Shown here: positions 36,100 to 46,340 of the stretch, piece after piece
How the letters are laid out: every line of letters begins with the position of its first letter
Numbering within the stretch: position 1 is the first letter of the stretch
NCBI RefSeq assembly: GCF_002288925.2
Contig: NW_022098076.1
Location: 75,283,873-75,347,872, forward strand
From: Delphinapterus leucas
Taxonomy: Eukaryota; Chordata; Mammalia; Artiodactyla; Monodontidae
Length of the DNA: 64,000 nt
Direction of reading: 5' to 3'
Notes under the pieces: generated by a model
Told to the model about the DNA's origin: nothing
What the model saw: only the letters and a program-made list of their open reading frames with translations
Databases searched by the model: none
Program-made: the position numbers and the translations under genes

Positions 36100-36675
36100 T
36101 ATTTTTGGTTGCAGTCCTTTAACATTTTTTAACTTTTAAAAAAATTATGTAAAATGTATATACAATGAAATATACATCACTTTGCTATAAAATTTGATGA
36201 GTTTTGGTAAATGTATACAACCATATAACTACCATTCCAATCAATATTCAGAACATTTCAATCACCTTCAACATTTTCCTCATGCCCCTCCAATAAACCC
36301 TACATCCCATAAGAAAACACCTTTGATTTCTATCACCATGTATATGAATTTTGCCTCTTTTTAAATGTCAGAAAAGTTTATTATTAATTATATAGTATTT
36401 TACTGTTTTCAGCTCACCCTCTCTCATTCAACTTAATAGTTTTAAAATTTATTCCTGTTACTATAGCTATATTTTTTTATTGCTACATAGTATACCACTG
36501 TGTGAATATCCCATAATTTGTTTATTTGTTCTTCTGGTGGTGGACTTTTGGAATGATTCTAGTTTTTGGATGACATGAACATCCTCATACAAGTCTTTTT
36601 GCAGATGCATGCTTTATTTTCTCTTGGATGAATATGTAAGAGTGGAATTGCTGGGTCATAGGGAAGATGTACAGT
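36100..36675 (-). mobile_element. Old L1 3' region, antisense
   Basis: 'aaaattatgtaaaatgtata', 'tttgatgagttttggtaaat', 'actgtgtgaatatcccataa' and 'agagtggaattgctgggtca' mark an antisense L1 end. It stops where a second L1 tail begins at about 36676. Confidence 0.8.
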
Positions 36676-38900
36676 TAACTTTATTTTTAACCAAGATATA
36701 ATTTTCAAACCATAAAATTCATACTTTAAAATGAGTTATTCAGTAGTTTTTATTTAGTATATTTACAAGGCTGTGTAATGATCACCACTGTCTAATTTGG
36801 AATATTTTCATCACCCCCAAAATAATCCCATACTTATTATCAGTAGTTCCCATTCCTTCTTCCCTCAGTCCCTGACAACTACTAATTTACTTTCTGTCCC
36901 TATGTGTTTGCCTTTTCTGGACATGCCATATAAATGGAATAACACAATATGTGTCCTTTTGTGTCTGGCATCTTTCACTTAGTATAATGTTTTCAAGATT
37001 CATCCATGTTGTAACATGTATAAACACTTCATTCATTTTATGGCTGAATAAGATTCCAGTGCATGGATACACCATATTTTGTTTATTCATTCATCAGTTG
37101 ATGAACATTTGGGTTGTTTCCACTTTTGGGCTATTTTGAGGTGGACTGCAATGAATACTTATCTACAAGGTTTTGTGTGAATCTATTTGTTCAGTTCTTT
37201 TGGATATATGACTAGGAGTGGTATTGCTGGACCATAAGGTAACTCTGTTTAACTTTTTGAGGAAATGCCAAACTGTTTTCCAAAGCAGCTGTACCATTTT
37301 ACATTCCTCCAGCAATGTATGAGGGCTCCAATATTTTGATTATAGCCAACCCAGAGAGTGTGAAATAAAATTTTATTATGGTTTTCTTTGTATTTCCCTA
37401 ATGACTAATGATATTAAGCATCCTTTTACATGTTTATTGGCCTTTTATAAATCTTCTTTAAAGATGTGTCTATTCAAATACTTAACCCACTTTTAATTAG
37501 GTTATTTGCTTTTCTATTGTTGAGTTGTTGTAAGAGTACTTTGTATATTCTGAATACTAGACTGTCATCAGATATGTGATTTGCAAAAATTTCTCCCAAT
37601 CTATGGATCATATTTTCATTTTCTTGGAAGTATCCTTTGAAACAGGATTTTGAAGTCCAGCTTATCTATTTTTTTCTTTTGTTGCTTGTGCTTTTGGTGT
37701 CATATATATGTAATTACTGCCTAATCCAAGGTAATGAAGATTTATATTTATAAGCAAATACACATATTTTCTTTAAAACACTTTTTAGCTCTTACATTTA
37801 AGTTTTTTACTCATTTTGAGTTAATTTTTGGATATGTTGTGAGGCAGAGGTTCAGACTTATTTTTTTACAAGTGGATATCCAGTTGTCCCAACACTATTT
37901 GTTGAAAAGACTATTCTTTCCCCCACTGAATTGTTTTTGGTACACTTGTTGAAAACCAATTGACCATAAATTTATGGCTTTATTTCTGAACTCTTAAATT
38001 TATTTCATTATTTATATGTCAACATTTATTCCACTGCCACACAGTCTTGATTATTGTAGATATTGATATGTAGTAATTTTTTAAATTGGGAAGTGTGAAT
38101 CTTCCAATTTTGTTCTTTTTCTAGATTGTTTTTGTTATTCTGGGTCTCTTGTATTTCCATGCGAATTTTAGGATTTGCTTGTCTATTTCAACAAAAAGCG
38201 ACCTGGGATTTTGAAAGGGATTGTATAGTATCTATAGATCAACTTGGGGAACATTGCCCTCTTAACAGTATTGTCTTCCAATCCAGGAACATAGATATCT
38301 TTTCACTAATTTAGATCGTCTTTAATCTTGCAGTGATGTTTTGTAGTTTTTGGTGTACAAGTATTGCACTTATTTTGTTACATATATTCTTTTTTTAAAA
38401 ACTAATTAATTAATTATTTTTGGCTGCATTGGGTCTTGGTTGCTGTGCATGGGTTTTCTCTAGTTGTGGTGAGCGGGGGCTACTCTTCATTGTGGTGCGT
38501 GGGCTTCTCATTGCGGTGGCCTTCTTGTTGCACAGCACAGGCTCTAGGCATGCAGGCTCAGTAGTTGTGGCTCACAGGCTCTAGGCGCGCGGGCTTCAGT
38601 AGTTGTGGCACATGGGCTTAGTTGCTCCACGGCATGTGGGATCTTCCTGGACCAGGGATAGAACCCGTGTCCCCTGCATTGGCAGATGGATTCTTAACCA
38701 CTGTGCCACCAGGGAAGCCCCCTGTTACATATATTCTTAAGGATTTAATTTTTATAATGCTACCATGAATGGAATCATTTTATTAATTTTATTTTCATAT
38801 TGTTTATTGCCAGTGTATAGCAATACAATTGATTTTTGTATACTGATCTTATATCATGCAATCTTTTGGAGTTAATTACCTCTAATAATTTTTTGTTCAC
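36676..38900 (-). mobile_element. Old L1, 3' UTR and ORF2, antisense
   Basis: A fresh L1 3' UTR ('gatataattttcaaaccata') is followed by the ORF2 end ('gactaggagtggtattgctg', 'gccaaactgttttccaaagc', 'cagttgtcccaacactattt'). It is interrupted by the CHR SINE at 38391-38722 and resumes to about 38900. All frames are decayed. Its 3' end lies immediately beside the end of another L1, so one inserted into or next to the other. Confidence 0.85.
38391..38722 (-). mobile_element. CHR SINE (long form), antisense
   Basis: An A/T-rich tail (aattaattaatt) comes first, then the CHR body ('ggctgcattgggtcttggtt', 'gagcgggggctactcttc') and the tRNA-like head ending 'ccaccagggaagcccc'. The perfect target-site duplication 'tgttacatatattct' lies at 38376-38390 and 38723-38737. 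Confidence 0.95.
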
Positions 38901-38999
38901 CTTTTGTGAACTAATTCTATAATTTTTTGTGTATGTGAATTTCTTAGAATTTTCTAAGTGTAATATCATTTTGTCTGCAAATATAATTTTACTTCATTC

Positions 39000-40260
39000 C
39001 AGTCTAAATGTTTTTTTTTTCTTTCTTAACTTTCCTGGCCAGAACTTCCCGTGCATTGTAAACAGAGGTAGCAAGAATGGACAACCTTGTCTTGCTCCTG
39101 ATCTGAGGTAGGGAATCCTCCATATTTCACTATTAGTGTGATGTAATCTTAATGTTTTCCTAGATGTTCTTGATCAATTGACTAAGTTCCCTTTTATCTC
39201 TAGTTTAAGTGTTTGTATCATGAAGTTGTTGGATTTTGTCAAGCGATTTCTTTTCATTTATTTACCTGATATGAGATTTTTGTGCTTTATTCTATTAATA
39301 TCATGTGTTACATTTATTGATTTTCATGTTGAACAAAACTTGAATTTGGGGCATAAATCAGATTTCATCATAGTGTGTAATATATTGAATTCTTGGTTGA
39401 AAGATTTTTCTTTCAATACTTTGAATATGTCATCACATTGACTTTTGGTCTCCATGGTTTCTAATGAGAAACCAGTTGTTAATTATATTGAAGATAACTT
39501 GTGCATGATGAGTCACTTCTCTCCTCCTCTTTTCAGTATTCTCTCTTTGGTTGTGGCTTTCAACAGTTTAATTATGTCTTGGTGTGGATCTCTTTCTGTT
39601 TATCCTGCTTGGAGTTCATCAAGTTTCTTGAATGTGTACATTAATATTTTTCATCAAATTTGAAGGATTTTGGCCATGATTTCTTAAAAAATTATATCTG
39701 CCCCTTTCTCTCTACCTTCTCCTTCTGGGGTTCATATTATTTACTGATGTCTCACAGGTCTCTGAGTCTCTGTTTATTTTTCTTCACTCTTTTTTCTTTC
39801 TGTCCTTTAGACTGGATAATCTCAATTGACCTATCTTCAAGTTTCTGATTCTGTGTTCTGCCTGCTCAAATAGATGGCTGAGGCCATCTAGTAAATTTTT
39901 TATTTCAGTTTTTTTACTGTTCAAACTCAGAATTTCTATTTGGTTCTATTTTTTATAATTTCCATCTCTTTATTAATATTCTTAATCAATATTAAGATCT
40001 TTAATTTTCTAAAAAAATGGTTTCCTTTAGGTTTTTTGGACATATTTCACACAGCTGAAATAAAGTCTTTGTCTAGTAATTCTAATATCTGTATTTCTTC
40101 AGGGACAATTTTTATTAATTGACTTTTCTTGTGTATGGACCATAATTTCTTATTTCTTTGCATGTCTCATAGTTTTTTTTTGTTGAAAACTGGATATTTT
40201 AAATAACATAATATGACACCTCCGAAAATCAGATTCTTCTCTCTCCTAAGGGTTTGTTTT
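39000..40260 (-). mobile_element. L1/HAL1-like LINE, 5' part, antisense
   Basis: 'ggacaaccttgtcttgctcc' is the reversed ORF2 5' region. It is followed by 'tggccatgatttcttaaaaa', 'ccttctccttctggggttca', 'cctatcttcaagtttctgat' and 'tttgttgaaaactggatatt', which I remember from the ORF1 side of old L1M or HAL1 elements in antisense. L1M and HAL1 cannot be told apart by eye. Confidence 0.7.
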
Positions 40261-41254
40261 TGTTGCTATTTGTCATTTTTGGTTTGTGTATTACCTTTTG
40301 TGAACTAATTCTATAAAACGTATATTCTTCTCATGTGTGGTCACAAAAGTCTCTATTCAGTTATGTTAGTGGTCAGCTAATGATTAGACAGATTTATTTA
40401 AATGTCTGGAACCAATGAGCCTCCCAGTGTTTGCCAAGATGCTCTGCATGCATATTGGGTTATGCCTTCCATACACAGCCCGGCAGATTGCGCCTCTGCC
40501 TCAGCCTTCACTTCCTGCAGTCTCAGAGCCTCAAGGTCAGCCAGATGTGAGAGCTTAAGGCCTTCTCAGGTCTTTCCTGAGCATGCACACAGCCCTTGGC
40601 ATGTGCACAGCTGCACACATACATTCAGCTTTCTAGATTCACAGGAATATGTCAGAGGTTTTCAAAGCCCCATAAGCACATCTCATTCCCCAGATTTTTC
40701 TCTTAAACTTTTGGTTTACCTATTGTTTGCCCCAACTGTTATCCACTACCTCAGGCAATCACAAAGATAAATAATTGGTTCTAATTGTTTTCAACAAACA
40801 TCCCTGGGGAAAGGCTTTTTGTAATGGAGAAGCTCCAAGTCGAGTCAAATACACTCAACCTTGCAAGTGGGATCTTCCAGGGAACCACCAGGGTACAGAA
40901 AGATACTTCTGTACTGCCCTCTGTACAAAGATAACTCTGTACTGCGCTATCAGTTGGCTGCCAGGCTACTGGTTTTTACGGAGAGTGTGAGATGTTGATC
41001 TTCCTGGCTACTGTGGTGCTAGAGAGACAAGGATGAGAAAATGGTAAGTTAGAACAGGATAAAGCTCATTGTTCTTACCAGGATTTATCTATTTTTCATG
41101 AATAAAAGCTCATCAGATTGCTCCAAGTATTTGGGCAATTTCCAGAGTTAAAAAAGTTGATTCTGACAATCTTTGAAAGTTTTCTCACTGCCTTTATGGA
41201 GGAGAGATTTTTCAGAGGTCCTTAACACTGTTACCTTTTCTACATCTCTCTCTG
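40261..41254. other. Unique or unassigned sequence between L1 blocks
   Basis: The frame at 40402-40770 (122 codons, plus) is unrecognised. The stretch may be the diverged 5' part of the neighbouring LINE rather than unique DNA. Confidence 0.35.
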
Positions 41255-41305
41255 CATGTTTAATTTTATGAGAAATGTCCAACCGTTTTTTCAAGTGGAT
41301 GTACC

Positions 41306-41509
41306 CTTTTTTTTTTGCGGTACGTGGGCCTCTTACTGTTGTGGCCTCTCCCGTTGTGGAGCACAGGCTCCGGACGCGCAGGCTCAGCGGCCATGGCTCA
41401 CGGGCCCAGCCGCTCCGCGGCATGCGGGATCTTCCCGGATCGGGGCACGAACCCGTGTCTGCTGCATCAGCAGGCGGACTCTCAACCACTGCACCACCAG
41501 GGAAGCCCC
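41306..41509 (-). mobile_element. Young CHR SINE, antisense
   Basis: After a T run it shows the reverse of the SINE body ('gttgtggcctctcccgttg') and head ('ccaccagggaagcccc'). The target-site duplication 'aagtggatgtacc' is perfect (41293-41305 and 41510-41522). The host is an older antisense L1. It is a close relative of the gapped copy at 10112-10320. Confidence 0.96.
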
Positions 41510-42135
41510 AAGTGGATGTACCATTTTACACTTCTACCAGCAAAGTATGAGTGCTCTGGTTTCTCCACATCCTCACCAAGATTTGTTGTGGTCAGTATGT
41601 TTTAATTTATTCTTAAATTATTTTCCCATTTTTATTGGGTGGTTTGTATTTCAATTCTGTTGTAAAATTTCTTTATATGTTCTGAATGAGTCTTTTATCG
41701 GATTTATGTGTTGCAGATATTTTCTCCCACTTTCTTTTATTAATAATGACTTTTGAAGTGCAGAGGTCTTTTATTTGTCTTTTGTTGATAGTGTGTCATG
41801 AAATTCAATTGATTACTTTTTCCTTTATAGTTAGACTTTTTTGTGTTCTCTCTAAAACATTATTGCCTACCCAAAGGTTACAAAGATATTCTACTATGTT
41901 TCCTTCCAGAAACTTTAGTTTTAGTTTTTATATTTAAGTCTATGATCCAACTCAAATACTTTTGTGTGTGTTGTGAGGTAAGTGTAGTAGTTCACTGTTT
42001 TCCACATATTTGTTTATTTGTCTCACCACCATGTTTTTGAAAACACTATTCTTTCTTCTTTAAATTTCCTTGGTACTTTGTCAAATATCAATTGACATAT
42101 GTTTGTTGGTCTATTTCTGTGCTCTCTAATCACTT

Positions 42136-42312
42136 ATTTTTTTTTTTACCATTTTTAAAGTCTTTATTTAATTCGTTACAATATTTCTTGTTTTATGTTT
42201 TGGTTTTTTGGCTGCGAGGCATGTGAGATCTTAGCTCCCTGACCAGGGATCGAACTCCCACCCCCGACATTGGAAGGCGAAGTCTTAACCACTGGACCAC
42301 CAGGGAAGTCCC
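42136..42312 (-). mobile_element. Short tRNA-derived SINE, antisense
   Basis: It starts with a T run and ends with the tRNA-derived head 'ccaccagggaagtcccc', with box B-like 'gatcgaact' near 42248. The target-site duplication 'ctctaatcactt' lies at 42124-42135 and 42313-42324. It shows more differences from the CHR head than the young copies, so it is an older subfamily. Confidence 0.9.
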
Positions 42313-42467
42313 CTCTAATCACTTTCATTGATTGAGTTGTCTATCCTTACATCAATATACACTGTGTTAATTACCAAATCTATGCAATAAGTCCTGTAAT
42401 AACGTTATGTTAGTTACCTAACTATGTCTTTTTTTTTTTCAACTTTTTTAGCTATTCTAGCTATTGG

Positions 42468-42468
<1 letters not shown>

Positions 42469-42502
<34 letters not shown>

Positions 42503-42538
42503 CAAGGATATACATATATTTGCAAGGATATATGTACA

Positions 42539-42584
<46 letters not shown>

Positions 42585-42592
42585 CCTGCAAA
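42469..42592. repeat. (TA)n tract with palindromic arms
   Basis: Three blocks of alternating TA are separated by 'tttgcaaggatatac'-type units. The right edge 'tatatcctgcaaac' is the inverse of the 'gcaaggatata' units. The stretch can fold into a long hairpin and lies inside an old L1. Confidence 0.9.
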
Positions 42593-43826
42593 CTTGCTAA
42601 ATTTACTTATTAATTCTGGTACTTGTTTTACAGATTCCTTTGGGTATTTTTTAAAATTTAAACAGTTCTAGCCCCTACAAATAAAGATGGTTTTACTTCT
42701 TTTTTTTTCCATCTGTATTTTTTAACTTCCATTTCTTGCCTTATTATACTAGCTTGGACCTTCAGTATAATATTGAATAAAAATGGCTATAGCAGACATT
42801 ATTGCCTTGTTTCCAATCTCATGGAGAAAACACAATATTTCATAATTGATATGGTATTAGTAGCAGAAGTGTTTATTTTCTTTGTTCTTTGGGTTTTTTT
42901 TGCCTTATTTGGGAATATTGGGTGGGGGGTGCTCTTTATTAGGTTAAAGAAATTCCCTCTTTTCCTAGTTTTCTGAGAGTTGTATTTTTCAATCATAAAT
43001 TACTAATAATTTTTTTTCAAATAATTTTTCTTTGCATCTATTGAGATGTAATTTGTTTTTCTTTGTTTTGTTAATGTAGTGAATTTGAATGCTAAACCAA
43101 CCTTGCCCTCCTAGGATAAAGAGCACTTGTTATTTTTGTATATTGCTCAATTTGAATTGCTTATTTTAAATTTAATTTGCCATTTTCAAGGATTTTTGTG
43201 TCTATGTTGAAGGTGGGAGGATAATGGTCAGTAATTTTCATTTCTATCAAAGTCTTTGATACTTTTGACAGTTTTGATATGAGTTACACTGCTCTCATAA
43301 AACAAATTAGAGAGTGTTTCCTTTTATCTATTTTCTGAAATAGTTTGTGTGCTACTGATACTATTTCTTTCTTGAATTTTTGATAGAATTCACCAGTAAA
43401 GGAATCTGGGTCTGGGAATTTCTTGGTGGAAGTTGTCTTATTGTGAATTCAATTTTTTTAATAGACAAAGAGCTATTCAAAATTTCTATTTCTCTTTTTG
43501 TCATTTTTAGTAAGATATATTTTTAAAGATACTTGTCCTTTTAAGTTGTAAAATTATTGGCATACATTTGTTCATTATATTCTTATTTTCCTTTTAATGT
43601 TTGTAACATCTGTAGGGTGTCATCTCTTTCATTCCTGATTTTAGTAATTTGTGGGTTTTTTTCCTTCATCAGTTTTGTCAAAGGTTTACCGATTTCACTA
43701 ATATCTTAAAAGAACATACTTTTTGCTTTGATTATTTTATCTATTGTTTATGTGTTATTTATTTCATTTATTTTTGCTTTCACTGAATGCAAGAGTCCAA
43801 TATCTTAGTTGGTTCATGGTCTAGAC

Positions 43827-44077
43827 CAGTGGTCCCCAACATTTTTGGCACCAGGGACCGGTTTCACGGAAGACAATTTTTCCATGGACGGTGGGGGGGT
43901 TGGGTGGGGGATGGTTCAGGCGGTAATGCAAGCCATGGGGAGCGATAGGGAGCGGCAGATGAAGCTTTGCTCACTCGCCTGCCCTCCTGAGCAGGAGCTC
44001 AACTCCTGCTGTGTGGCCCGGTTCCTAACAGGCCGCATATTGGTACCAGTCCGCAGCCCAGGAGTTGGGGACCCTTG
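43827..44077. mobile_element. hAT-Charlie MITE (MER1-like) with 8-bp duplication
   Basis: The terminal inverted repeats 'cagtggtccccaac' and 'gttggggacccttg' bound a 251-bp element with 'caccagggaccggtttcac' on the left and 'cccggttcctaacaggccgc' on the right. The flanks 'gtctagac' (43819-43826) and 'gtctagag' (44078-44085) form the 8-bp duplication of hAT insertion, with one mismatch. The interior is shortened compared with the full-length family as I remember it, and there is no coding capacity. Confidence 0.9.
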
Positions 44078-44194
44078 GTCTAGAGAACCTAAATGACTCT
44101 CCAGGATAAACTTTGTGTTCCACTCAATGCAATTATACCTCAGTTCATCACTCTGAATTTTTTTGTCACTTTCTTTGGTTTAGGACTTAGAGAA

Positions 44195-44355
44195 GCAATG
44201 CAGTGTGGTGGAAAGTCTGCTGATCTTGGATCCCAACATCTCAAAACTGTTATCTAACCTTCCTAGTCCTCAATTTTTTCATATGTAACGTAGGATAATA
44301 ATGATTACATAAAATTTAAGTGAAGTTCCTGGAACATAGTGGTTATTCTATAATG
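44195..44355 (+). repeat. MIR SINE, sense
   Basis: 'gcagtgtggtggaaagtctg', 'tcctcaattttttcatatgt' and 'gataataatgattacataaa' are in MIR order from head to core. Confidence 0.75.
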
Positions 44356-44764
44356 GTTGACCTCAGGGCCAGAGATGTCTCTCATTGTCTATGCAGCCTA
44401 TTGACCAATAGCTTTTATTTGACATGTAACCTGATTATACATACTTCAGTTACAGCTAATCTATGATGAGAATAATTCCCAAGATGAAAATCTTTCCAAA
44501 GGTGTTTATAAATATTCTTTATTACTTATCTTTCTCTAAATGCCATCTGGGGATGCTTAAGGAAACTATACTGAGAGTTTAATAAACATCAGCCTGCATT
44601 TCAAAATGACTCTGTCTTCTTTTTGTTTAATTTTTGTGAAAATCTCTTTCCTCAGGAAAACTGCTCTCTGCAAGCTAGCTGGATCAGTCAGCTCTTCACC
44701 TCCAAACTTAGTAGAGCAAAATAATAACTACCTTTTAACTAAATTGTGGTCCAGCAATTTAAGT

Positions 44765-45150
44765 TAAGCTCAACTAGGTGTTCTTCTGCTGGTCTTAGGT
44801 GGGTTTACTATGGATTTTCAGTCAGCTGTTGGTCAGCTAAGTAAGTCTGCTTCTGGGGTTTGGCTGATTGTTGACCGGGGTAGTGAGGGAGATTGTGCTG
44901 CTCGTTTCTTACCTTCCAGCAGAGTAACGCAGACTTGTTCATGCAGAAGCTCTGGATTCTAAGAGAGCAAGAAAGCAAGCTCCTGTATGCAAATCCTTAT
45001 CAAGCTTCTGTTGTATCACATTTGCTGATGTCTCATTGGGGAAAACAGGTCACCTGGTCAATCCTGATTTAAAGGGGTGAAGAATGGACTCTACCATTTG
45101 ATGGGAATTGACTGCAAAGAATTTTGGCCATTTTTATTATCTACTGCATT
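44765..45150 (+). mobile_element. Ancient interspersed repeat, family not resolved
   Basis: 'tgttcttctgctggtcttag', 'atgcaaatccttatcaagct', 'acatttgctgatgtctcatt' and 'tgcaaagaattttggccatt' match a common mammalian repeat I know by sequence but cannot name. A second copy of the same family lies at 45945-46340 in the same orientation. Confidence 0.55.
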
Positions 45151-45944
45151 GGTTCTGGATGCAGTAGGAGGAATATGAGGCCAAGAAGGAGGTGTTTCTC
45201 ACCAGTAGCTCCAGGATGTTTAAAAAAAAAAAAAAAGGCATGCCATGTCCTGGGATGGTTGGGACACACCTTACAACAACATCCAGTTAAGGCTTTAATC
45301 TGTGAAGAGCTTTCCTGGCAAATCAACAAATACATTCCACTTAGAGACTGCTAGAAAGACATTTTATTATCCAGATAGCAGAAATATAAACTTTTCTTTG
45401 TTATCTTTCCCCTGCTCTTCTTCCTCTTTCCCTCAACCACCCTACTCTCCAAACCATTTGATGTCTTTTATAAAAACCTGCCACTGACTGTCCTGGACAT
45501 GGTCTCTGTAAATGGTTAGGAAAAGTGCCAAATACCTGCTGCTTTATCTGAAATGGGGCATGAGGCTCCTAAGCCCCAAAAATAAGATCAAAGATATCTG
45601 ACAGGCCAGGCTAAATTCTCTAATCCAATTTTAGATCCTTTGAGGGTGAGCCCACAGCCTGATTGCAAGTGTACATACTTGAACACTCACTGCACCTCTG
45701 GCCATGAGTACCTTCAAATACACACAAATTGAAACATATAAAGAGTTATTTCAGCAAATATCCTGTAGAGGATGGGGTGAGGGTAGATTAACAGAAGGGA
45801 AGTAAAAGGAGATGTTTTCTCTAGTACCACAGTGTCACATACCCTTCTGTCACAGAGACACTGAGGCAAATTGCCTTGCTAGCCTTTGTGCTTATTCCCC
45901 AATATTTCTCCTCAACCTCATCTCATCATTATCAGAAGTTCTAT
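45151..45944. other. Unique sequence, no gene seen
   Basis: A 14-A run lies at 45222-45236 without other signs of a retroposed copy. No gene is recognised. Confidence 0.4.
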
Positions 45945-46340
45945 CAGTCAACTACTGTGTAATAAACCTCAGAAAAATCCAGTTTCTTGAAGCAATAAAT
46001 ATTTACTATGTATCATGAGTCTATGGGTTGGCTGGGCAGTTCTGTTGATCTGAGCCAGCCTCAGCTAAGTTTCCTTGTACTCACTCATGGAGTTGTTATC
46101 AGCTTCATATCAAACTTAGGATGACCTTGGCTGGGAAAACTTAGCCTTCTCCCATGTACCTCTCACGTTCCTGCATCAGGCTAGCCCAGGGATAGCCTCA
46201 TGTTCATAGCCAAGGAACAAGAGTGGCAAGAAAGCAGACGCCAGTTTACAAGTGTTTGCGAGACTCTGCTTGTGTCTTGCTCACTAACTCCCACTGACCA
46301 AGCAAGTCATAAGGCTAAGTCCAGAGAGAAGGGGACAGTT
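45945..46340 (+). mobile_element. Ancient interspersed repeat, second copy
   Basis: 'actactgtgtaataaacctc', 'gagtctatgggttggctggg' and 'ctaactcccactgaccaagc' follow the order of the same family as 44765-45150, here with the left part preserved. Confidence 0.5.

Larger units (their letters stand above)
41255..43800 (-). mobile_element. Old L1 ORF2, antisense, with two SINE insertions
   Basis: This is a reversed ORF2 series: 'ttctccacatcctcaccaag', 'gcagatattttctcccactt', 'aaaggttacaaagatattct', and the reverse-transcriptase region at 42600-43790 ('cattattgccttgtttccaa', 'gaatttgaatgctaaaccaa', 'aatctgggtctgggaatttc'). It is split by SINEs at 41306-41509 and 42136-42312 and by a (TA)n tract. 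No open frame survives on the minus strand. Confidence 0.82.

Noticed and set aside
41256..41756. 166-codon plus-strand open frame
   Set aside because: It reads through the antisense CHR SINE (41306-41509) and decayed antisense L1. It is not a gene.
43809..44096. 95-codon open frame
   Set aside because: It lies within the MER1-like hAT element, which is non-autonomous and non-coding.
45222..45236. Poly-A run as the end of a processed pseudogene
   Set aside because: No target-site duplication and no recognisable coding sequence upstream.
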